From Spirochaetaceae bacterium (GTDB lineage: Bacteria > Spirochaetota > Spirochaetia > Treponematales > Breznakiellaceae): a stretch of DNA of 11,500 nucleotides. Shown here piece after piece: positions 1 through 4,576 of the stretch. Position 1 is the first letter of the stretch. Each line of letters begins with the position of its first letter. The notes beneath the pieces are model-generated. The model had not been told where the DNA came from. It was given only the letters and a program-made list of their open reading frames with translations, and made no database searches. The stretch is from the NCBI GenBank assembly GCA_031273985.1, contig JAISQV010000062.1, positions 1-11,500 on the forward strand, given 5' to 3'. Position numbers and translations under genes: made by a program.

Positions 1-109
1 GGGGGGGGGGGGGGGGGGGGGGCCCCCCCCCCCCCATGGGGGGCTCGCCCCCCACCCCGCTGGCCCGTCGGCCCGTGGCGGCTGGCGCGTAGGGGGCTCG
101 GCCCCCCCC
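1..109. repeat. GC homopolymer and palindrome tract
   Basis: The window opens with 22 G followed directly by 13 C, then two G-run/C-run palindromes (38-53, and 92-106 with the sequence GGGGGC, loop TCG, GCCCCC). The second palindrome is repeated at 5986-6000. No coding sequence is credible here. The tract ends immediately before the -35 box of the first gene. The G22/C13 junction could be real or could be an assembly or sequencing artefact; the sequence alone cannot decide. Confidence 0.75.
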
Positions 110-138
110 TTGACATACCGGGCGTTTGCCCATATTAT
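110..138 (+). promoter_or_regulatory. sigma70-type promoter of the binding-protein gene
   Basis: A perfect -35 hexamer TTGACA (110-115) is followed by a 17-base spacer and a -10 hexamer TATTAT (133-138, one mismatch to consensus). Predicted transcription start is near 145, giving a leader of about 30 bases before the ATG at 176. An upstream in-frame TTG start for the gene would overlap this -35 box, which argues for the ATG. Confidence 0.75.
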
Positions 139-162
139 TACGATAGAATTACTAAGTTTTCC

Positions 163-168
163 AGGAGG
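163..168 (+). promoter_or_regulatory. ribosome binding site deciding the start at 176
   Basis: AGGAGG lies seven bases before ATG 176. It is a perfect Shine-Dalgarno core and fixes the start of the binding protein just ahead of a normal signal peptide (MKKQ...). Confidence 0.85.
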
Positions 169-175
169 TACCTAC

Positions 176-1234
176 ATGAAAAAACAAAGCGCTCTGTGCG
201 GCCCGCTCTTGGCCGCCCTGGTTCTGACGAGCCTGGTTCTAACGAATCTTGCGCTGCCTTCGGCTTTGTGGGCGAGGGGCAAGCCGGACGCGCCCCGGAC
301 GGAGACGCCCCTGGCCCTGTCGGGGCAAAAGATCATCGTGGCCGACGCGAATTCCACGCACCACCTGAACCTCTACGTGGCCTACGAGCAGGGGCTCTTC
401 ACGAAGCGGGGGCTGGAAGTGGAGATTCAGCAGACCAGCGCCGGCGTTGCGGCGGTGGTGGGCGGCGAGGCGGACATCGTTTTTAACTGCCCCACCGGGG
501 TCATCACCCCCATAGCCCGGGGGCAGAACATCACCATCATCTCCCAGGTGAAGATTCCCTGCACCTCGGTACTGGTAGTGCCCGTGGACACGCCGGTGAG
601 GAACCCCGGAGACCTCCGCAACCTGCAGATCGCCGGGCTCTCCAACACCTGCTGCGCGGTCATCGCCATCCGGGACGCCCTGCGGAACCAGTACGGCACG
701 GAGATTGAACTTGTGGCCCTGGCCCCCGGCGCGGCGCTGGCGGCTCTGGAAGCGGCCTCCGTCCGGGGGGCCATCCTGGAGGAACCCTTTGTGGCCCAGG
801 CCCTGCTCCTCACCGACGCCCAGGGAAGGCCCCGGTTCAAGACCATCTTCGACGGTCACTCCGATGCCAACGGCGACGGCAGGACCGACGCCAACCTGGC
901 CGGCGAGAATCCGCCCTGCCGGACGATCAACGCCAACACAAACTTTGTGCGGGACCGCCTGGGTGACGCCAGGGCCTTCATCGAGGCCATTGAGGAGGCC
1001 GACGGGATCATCCTGGCGAATCCCATAGCGCCGGAGATCGTGGCCATTGCCCGCAAGTACGTCAATGTTCCGGAGCAGGCCATCATCAACAGTAACCCCA
1101 AACTCGGCTTCACTATACACCTGGACACGGCGGGTCTCATCGGCTACGCCCAGGCCCTCGTGAACCAGGGCACCATAGAGAGCAACCCCGGCGAGGCCCT
1201 GTTCTCTCCGGCCTTCAAGGGAATCACCTGGTAA
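176..1234 (+). CDS. ABC transporter substrate-binding protein (NMT1/SsuA-like)
   Basis: Periplasmic binding protein of 352 residues that would deliver a small ligand to the permease and ATPase encoded downstream. Seen: a signal peptide (basic MKK, hydrophobic residues about 10-31, likely cleavage near Ala33), then a type-2 binding-protein fold of the NMT1/THI5/SsuA kind, with an ANSTHHLNLYVAYEQGLF opening, a GEADIVFNCPTG turn and a GAILEEPF segment. The ligand cannot be assigned: nitrate, taurine, sulfonate and pyrimidine binders share these features. Oddities: a DxNxDGxxD loop at residues 230-238 resembling calcium-binding loops, several cysteines in the mature part, and an almost exact 15-base tandem duplication in the signal peptide (218-247, LVLTS then LVLTN). 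Start ATG 176 has a perfect AGGAGG and lies about 30 bases downstream of the predicted transcription start. Family confident; substrate unknown. Confidence 0.9.
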   Translation: MKKQSALCGPLLAALVLTSLVLTNLALPSALWARGKPDAPRTETPLALSGQKIIVADANSTHHLNLYVAYEQGLFTKRGLEVEIQQTSAGVAAVVGGEADIVFNCPTGVITPIARGQNITIISQVKIPCTSVLVVPVDTPVRNPGDLRNLQIAGLSNTCCAVIAIRDALRNQYGTEIELVALAPGAALAALEAASVRGAILEEPFVAQALLLTDAQGRPRFKTIFDGHSDANGDGRTDANLAGENPPCRTINANTNFVRDRLGDARAFIEAIEEADGIILANPIAPEIVAIARKYVNVPEQAIINSNPKLGFTIHLDTAGLIGYAQALVNQGTIESNPGEALFSPAFKGITW

Positions 1235-1316
1235 GTGAGAAGTGAGAAGTTAGGAGTAGAGAGCAGGGGGGAGAGTAGCTTTACTGTTACCCCTTGCCTC
1301 TTGCCGGTGGCAGCCG
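1235..1316. repeat. degenerate purine-rich heptad repeat after the binding-protein gene
   Basis: Directly after the stop codon GTGAGAA occurs twice in tandem (1235-1248), followed by degenerate units GTTAGGA, GTAGAGA and GCAGGGG. A CCCCTTGCC/TCTTGCC stretch follows before the next promoter. Strings of this kind are common as intergenic filler in many bacteria. No convincing rho-independent terminator is visible between the stop codon and the downstream promoter. Confidence 0.4.
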
Positions 1317-1319
1317 GTA

Positions 1320-1349
1320 TTGACATCATTAACTACCCTTGGCTATCAT
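1320..1349 (+). promoter_or_regulatory. sigma70-type promoter of the permease gene
   Basis: Perfect TTGACA (1320-1325), an 18-base spacer and TATCAT (1344-1349, one mismatch). Predicted transcription start is near 1356, directly beside the GGGAG ribosome binding site at 1357-1361. The leader before ATG 1369 would therefore be only about a dozen bases. This suggests that permease and ATPase can be transcribed independently of the binding protein. Confidence 0.6.
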
Positions 1350-1368
1350 AACTGCCGGGAGCAGGGCC

Positions 1369-2196
1369 ATGACTGAAACGTATGAGACCAGGGGGCTGCG
1401 CCGCTTCCTTCTGGAACTGGGCGGCTTCTTCAAGAATTCCCTGGGTAACTTTTTTTCGCTGGAATTCCTCACGATACTGATACCCCTGCTCCTCCTCTGG
1501 GAATTCCTTCCCCGCTGGGGGATACTCCCGGCAAGCCTCATCCCCTCCCTCAGCACGGTGGCGGCAAAATTCTGGGATATGCTCCTCCACCGCCGCCTCG
1601 TGTTTCACATCATGTACAGCATGGGGCGCTTCTTCGCCGCCTTCGGACTGGCAGTAATACTGGCGGTGCCCATAGGGCTGCTCATGGGCTGGAACCTCAA
1701 AATCCGCGCCTACATCCTGCCCCTGTGGCAGCTTCTCTCCCCCATCCCGCCCCCGGCCTGGGTGCCCATGACGATCATCTTTTTTGGTGTCGGCTCGAAG
1801 ATGCACATCTTCCTCATGTTCATCGGCATCTTCTATCCCGTCCTGTTCAACACCTACCAGGGCATCAAAGACACGGATCCCCGCTACCTCGCGTCGGCCC
1901 GCGTCTTCGGCGCCAGCGAATTCACCCTGCTGCGCAAAATATACTTTTGGCACGCCTTCGGCTCCATCATCATGAGCCTCAAAACCGGCGTCGCCATGGG
2001 CCTGGTCATGCTCCTCATCGGCGAATCCTACGGGGGCCGCATCGGCATAGGCTACCTCCTCGGCCAGGCGAAAGACTACTTCGTCATCCCCGAAATGATG
2101 GTCTGCATGGTGATCCTCGGCTGGATAGGCTGGTTCCTCATAGAAATACTAAAATACGTGGAAATAAAACTTGCCGTGTGGAAGACCGGACGATGA
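1369..2196 (+). CDS. ABC transporter permease (SsuC/TauC-like)
   Basis: Inner-membrane permease of 275 residues, the usual size for the nitrate/sulfonate/taurine importer family; it would work as a dimer. Seen: about six hydrophobic segments (around residues 33-50, 84-105, 125-136, 140-160, 192-215 and 240-262) and the cytoplasmic EAA-type coupling loop starting at Tyr173 (YLASARVFGAS...LLRKIYF), which docks on the ATPase. Start ATG 1369 is chosen over the upstream in-frame TTG 1339 because GGGAG lies seven bases before the ATG and TTG 1339 sits within the promoter spacer. The gene follows the binding protein by 134 bases and precedes the ATPase by 195 bases, a looser layout than the usual tightly packed operon. 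Family assignment is firm; substrate is not. Confidence 0.9.
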   Translation: MTETYETRGLRRFLLELGGFFKNSLGNFFSLEFLTILIPLLLLWEFLPRWGILPASLIPSLSTVAAKFWDMLLHRRLVFHIMYSMGRFFAAFGLAVILAVPIGLLMGWNLKIRAYILPLWQLLSPIPPPAWVPMTIIFFGVGSKMHIFLMFIGIFYPVLFNTYQGIKDTDPRYLASARVFGASEFTLLRKIYFWHAFGSIIMSLKTGVAMGLVMLLIGESYGGRIGIGYLLGQAKDYFVIPEMMVCMVILGWIGWFLIEILKYVEIKLAVWKTGR

Positions 2197-2238
2197 TCAA
2201 AACAGTAAAATCATCATTCGATTCGGAATTTGGGCGCC

Positions 2239-2321
2239 TTTGCGGTGTAAACACCGCAAACCGGGCTATCGCTCCAATCTTTTATGCCCGTACCGGGCAT
2301 AAAAGGATTTCCGCTCTATCC
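2239..2321. repeat. paired-hairpin repeat between permease and ATPase genes
   Basis: Two perfect inverted repeats lie between the genes. At 2239-2260 TTTGCGGTGT pairs with ACACCGCAAA. At 2279-2305 CTTTTATGCCCG and CGGGCATAAAAG form a 12-bp stem around a TAC triloop. The second hairpin is flanked by similar direct motifs CGCTCCAATC (2270-2279) and CGCTCTATC (2312-2320). No run of T follows either hairpin, so neither is a clear terminator. The pattern of hairpin plus flanking CGCTC-ATC motifs resembles interspersed repeats I recall from Bacteroidetes and spirochaete genomes, but I cannot confirm the family. It could tune expression of the ATPase relative to the permease. Confidence 0.65.
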
Positions 2322-2391
2322 CTGGCGCAGAAATACAGCGGCACGGAATTGTCCCTTGCGTGGAAGAGGCTCTACTGTTGGGAAGCGCCCC

Positions 2392-3294
2392 GTGATTGAA
2401 GCCAAAAGTATCACAAAGTTTTTTTCCGTGGTCAACGAAAAGGGCCTTGCCGAGGGCCTTACGGCGGTGCTCAACGTCAGCCTCACGATCCCTGACGGGA
2501 AGATAGTATCCCTGTTGGGGCCGTCGGGCTGCGGCAAATCTACTTTTCTGGAAATCCTTGCCGGCCTCCAGGCCCCCACGGACGGCGAAATTCACATAGA
2601 CGGCAAACTGGTCCTGGAGCCCCTCCCCTCCACCCGGAAGGAGATGGAAGCGTATAAACGGCGCTACCGCTTCATATCCCCCCTGGCCAACGGGGTGTTC
2701 CGGGACCGGCCCAAACACGACATAGCCATGATCTTTCAGGACTATGCGGTCTTTCCCTGGATGACGGCCCTGCAGAACATCAACTTTGCCCTAAAACTCC
2801 GCAATGCCGGCGCGGGGAAAATGGCCCGGGCGGCGCGCAACGAGCGGGCCCGGTACTACCTGAATCAGGTGGGGCTGGGGGAGCAGGAAAACAAGTACCC
2901 CTCCCAGCTCTCCGGGGGTATGCGGCAGCGGCTGGCCCTGGCCCGCGCCCTCTCGGTGGAGCCCAAGATCATCCTCATGGACGAACCTTTTGCCGCGGTG
3001 GACGCCCTGACCAGGGAAAAACTTCAGGACGATCTCCTCAAAATATGGGAAAAAACCAGGGAGGGTTCCTTCCCCGTGATCATCGTCATGGTAACCCACG
3101 ATACCGCCGAGGCGGTGTACCTCTCCGACGAGGTGATAGTATTTTCTCCCAGCCCCGGCTCGATCCGCAACCGCATTCCCATAGACATAAAAAGACCCAG
3201 GGCGCGGAGCGACCCGGAGATCATCGACATTCAGGAACGGATCTTCGCCATGTTCCAGTACGATCTGAATCAGGAAAGCGATTACTCCATCTGA
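2392..3294 (+). CDS. ABC transporter ATP-binding protein
   Basis: Cytoplasmic ATPase of 300 residues that powers the importer. All core motifs are present: Walker A GPSGCGKST (43-51), Q-loop Gln116 in FQDYAVFPW, signature LSGGMRQR (173-180), Walker B ILMDEP with Asp197/Glu198, D-loop Asp204 and switch His236 in MVTHD. Between the first beta-strands and the Q-loop (about residues 73-110) is a basic insertion of roughly 25 residues relative to SsuB/TauB-type ATPases, where Walker A and Q-loop are closer. The start is less sure: GTG 2392 is preferred because homology-like sequence begins there (VIEAKSITKFF) and a weak GGGAAG lies six bases upstream; the open frame extends to 2284, but that part is repeat sequence. 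Downstream is a treponemal-type protease-like gene, so the importer operon probably ends here. Confidence 0.88.
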   Translation: MIEAKSITKFFSVVNEKGLAEGLTAVLNVSLTIPDGKIVSLLGPSGCGKSTFLEILAGLQAPTDGEIHIDGKLVLEPLPSTRKEMEAYKRRYRFISPLANGVFRDRPKHDIAMIFQDYAVFPWMTALQNINFALKLRNAGAGKMARAARNERARYYLNQVGLGEQENKYPSQLSGGMRQRLALARALSVEPKIILMDEPFAAVDALTREKLQDDLLKIWEKTREGSFPVIIVMVTHDTAEAVYLSDEVIVFSPSPGSIRNRIPIDIKRPRARSDPEIIDIQERIFAMFQYDLNQESDYSI

Positions 3295-3351
3295 TTGAGG
3301 GGGCTTGTTGGCAAGATGCCTTTGCATCCTCACCCTTTAGGTAAAATTATA

Positions 3352-3357
3352 TATAAT
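3352..3357 (+). promoter_or_regulatory. possible -10 box of the aspartic-protease-like gene
   Basis: A perfect TATAAT lies in an A/T-rich island between two GC-rich genes, about 78 bases before ATG 3435. No good -35 hexamer lies at 16-18 bases (ctcacc or similar), so this is only a -10 match in a sensible place. Confidence 0.35.
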
Positions 3358-3434
3358 GAAGGTAAGGGGCCGGCGTGACGTATCTTTGTTACGAAGAGCC
3401 GGAATAGTTGTTACCGATGGGGAGGGAGAACCGC

Positions 3435-3848
3435 ATGGGAATAGTATATGCCGAAATCACCCTGAAAAATGCCGGGGATACGGTGGAGGTTCAGCGCGGA
3501 TACCGCGCTGAAAAGGAAGTCCGCTCCGTAACGGTACAGGCCATGGTGGACACGGGCTGTGGAACCCTGGTTATCGGAGAGGAGCTCTGCAAGCGGCTGG
3601 GCCTGGCTATCGAGGGGCTGCGGGGGGGTACGCTCGCCAACGGGCAGCGGCAGGTCTGCAAGCTGGCGGGGCCGGTACGGGTCTGTTGGAAAGACCGCAG
3701 CATGACCTGCCAGCCCCTGGTGATACCCGGTACGGAGGAGGTCCTCCTGGGGGCCATCCCCCTGGAAGATATGGACCTGATGGTAAATCCCGTGGGGCAG
3801 GAACTTACCGGCGTCCACGGCGATGAAGTGCTCTGTATGCTTAAATAG
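3435..3848 (+). CDS. retropepsin-like clan AA aspartic protease, treponemal type
   Basis: Small protein of 137 residues with the catalytic-type motif VDTGCGTLVI (Asp39-Thr40-Gly41), then a hydrophobic ILG-like strand in EVLLGAIPLEDMDL near the C-terminus, as in single-domain retropepsin-like proteins that would act as homodimers. Its ending (LLGAIPLEDMDL...HGDEV) matches a family I recall as multi-copy in Treponema; its substrate and even its proteolytic activity are, to my knowledge, untested. No signal peptide or membrane segment is seen, so it is likely cytoplasmic. Start ATG 3435 is chosen over TTG 3408 and ATG 3417 because GGAGGGAG lies seven bases upstream. Cys follows the DTG, and three more cysteines are scattered in the chain. 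A 10-bp palindrome with an ATA loop sits inside the gene at 3490-3512 in its variable N-terminal part. Family assignment good; function unknown. Confidence 0.85.
   Translation: MGIVYAEITLKNAGDTVEVQRGYRAEKEVRSVTVQAMVDTGCGTLVIGEELCKRLGLAIEGLRGGTLANGQRQVCKLAGPVRVCWKDRSMTCQPLVIPGTEEVLLGAIPLEDMDLMVNPVGQELTGVHGDEVLCMLK
3490..3512. repeat. triloop palindrome inside the protease-like gene
   Basis: TTCAGCGCGG, loop ATA, CCGCGCTGAA: a perfect 10-bp inverted repeat translated as part of VQRGYRAE, upstream of the DTG motif. Confidence 0.7.
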
Positions 3849-3879
3849 TCTCTACCGGACAAAATTTACACACCTGAGC

Positions 3880-3907
3880 CTTTCCCAAAACTGAAGTTTT
3901 GGGAAAG
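3880..3907. repeat. 12-bp hairpin after the protease-like gene
   Basis: CTTTCCCAAAAC and GTTTTGGGAAAG pair perfectly around TGAA, 31 bases after the stop at 3848. It may act in transcription termination, but no T-run follows. Its inner arm CCCAAAAC/GTTTTGGG recurs in the larger hairpin at 3958-4014, so it is probably a member of a repeat family. Confidence 0.65.
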
Positions 3908-3924
3908 CTACCTTAGATTTATGA

Positions 3925-3954
3925 GGAAAAAGCGGGCTTTAGGCCGCTTTTTCC
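3925..3954. terminator. possible bidirectional terminator hairpin
   Basis: GGAAAAAGCGG (3925-3935) pairs with CCGCTTTTTCC (3944-3954), an 11-bp stem with an eight-base loop. The stem is flanked by A5 and T5, so it could terminate in either direction. The T-run is partly within the stem, so the call is tentative; the other possibility is that it is one more repeat hairpin. Confidence 0.4.
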
Positions 3955-3957
3955 AAA

Positions 3958-4014
3958 AGCCTGTCCCAAAACCGTGCGCTTTTAGCGCACAGTCAAGTAG
4001 TTTTGGGACAGGCT
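3958..4014. repeat. nested hairpin with 15-bp outer stem
   Basis: The outer arms 3958-3972 and 4000-4014 (AGCCTGTCCCAAAAC with its exact complement) enclose a second perfect hairpin, GTGCGCT, loop TTT, AGCGCAC (3974-3990). The CCCAAAAC/GTTTTGGG core is shared with the hairpin at 3880-3907, which looks like a simpler version without the inner insert. No gene is credible here. Confidence 0.7.
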
Positions 4015-4185
4015 CATTCATCAGAATCCTCGCAAGGGCAGTGCGTATAATTTTTATTTACCTCGAAATCACAAAAATCCGAAGAATTTTAACCACAAAG
4101 ATACACAAAGGCGCACTTTCCCGCTGTGGACTAAGGGGAAAGTAAAGGTGGTTAATAGAAAGCTTCGATTTTCCTTTCTTTGTGT

Positions 4186-4211
4186 CCTCTACTTTTCCTC
4201 TACTTTTCCTC
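4186..4211. repeat. 11-base tandem repeat
   Basis: CCTCTACTTTT occurs twice in a row (4186-4196 and 4197-4207) followed by a partial third copy CCTC. Confidence 0.8.
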
Positions 4212-4246
4212 AGTTCCATAACGGAAAAGTTCCATAACGGAAAAGT
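4212..4246. repeat. 16-base tandem repeat
   Basis: AGTTCCATAACGGAAA occurs twice exactly (4212-4227 and 4228-4243) with a partial third copy AGT. Each unit can fold as TTCC/GGAA around ATAAC. It directly abuts the 11-base tandem repeat. Confidence 0.8.
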
Positions 4247-4348
4247 GCCCTTGGTGGTTATTTTTTCTTCAAAAATTGAGCGCCTTCGATTATATTGCTC
4301 TGGCAGCCCTGGCTTGTGCGGCGTCCCCGCCCTGCCGATACTGGTAGT

Positions 4349-4576
4349 ATGGACGCTCTTTTCCAGCTTTTGGCGGGGGTTGTCGGCTCCTGGCAGGTGA
4401 TTTTTATAACCGTGGCAATAGTGGGCTACTTTTCTCTGGTTTCCTATGTGGCAAAGTCCCACCACAGGGCGCGTATGCCCCGGCAGGCGAAGCCCAAAAA
4501 GGCCGCCCCGCCGGCGGTTGCCCAGGAAAGCGCCGATGCTTCGGGCAGTGACGACGACGTACTTCTTGAAGAGTGA
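4349..4576 (+). CDS. small single-span membrane protein
   Basis: A 75-residue protein of unknown function. Seen: a hydrophobic helix at about residues 14-38, a basic stretch (KSHHRARMPRQAKPKKA), an Ala/Pro segment and an acidic end (SDDDVLLEE). This gives an N-terminal membrane anchor with a short charged, probably cytoplasmic tail. The ATG at 4349 has no good ribosome binding site; alternatives are TTG 4295 or GTG 4316, which would add an unconvincing proline/arginine-rich extension. A TATATT at 4291-4296 could be a weak -10. The 3' end overlaps the following gene by 41 bases, suggesting translational coupling. Reality of the gene is supported by the clean helix/basic/acidic design and by lack of a competing frame before 4536. 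Confidence 0.6.
   Translation: MDALFQLLAGVVGSWQVIFITVAIVGYFSLVSYVAKSHHRARMPRQAKPKKAAPPAVAQESADASGSDDDVLLEE
4524..4530 (+). promoter_or_regulatory. ribosome binding site deciding the start at 4536
   Basis: AGGAAAG lies five bases before ATG 4536 (its AGGA core eight bases before). The other possible starts, GTG 4548 and TTG 4566, have no purine-rich sequence upstream. Confidence 0.5.

Larger units (their letters stand above)
4090..4260. repeat. interspersed-repeat-like element with inverted TAACCAC ends
   Basis: The segment begins with TAACCACAAAGATACACAAAG and ends with its approximate inverse, with TTTGTGTCC inside (4180-4187) and GGTGGTTA at the right end (4253-4260); another GTGGTTA lies inside at 4148-4154. 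An internal stem pairs ACTTTCCC (4115-4122) with GGGAAAGT (4136-4143). Strings of the AACCACAAAG-ACACAAAG kind are widespread intergenic repeats in bacteria, as I recall. There is no transposase, so at most it is a non-autonomous element. It fills most of a roughly 500-base gap between genes. Confidence 0.5.

Noticed and set aside
110..175. Upstream TTG start extending the binding protein by 22 residues
   Set aside because: It would begin within the -35 box and put non-signal sequence before a normal signal peptide; ATG 176 has a perfect ribosome site.
3921..4145. Open frame of 74 codons after the protease-like gene
   Set aside because: Made up of hairpin and interspersed-repeat sequence; no ribosome site.
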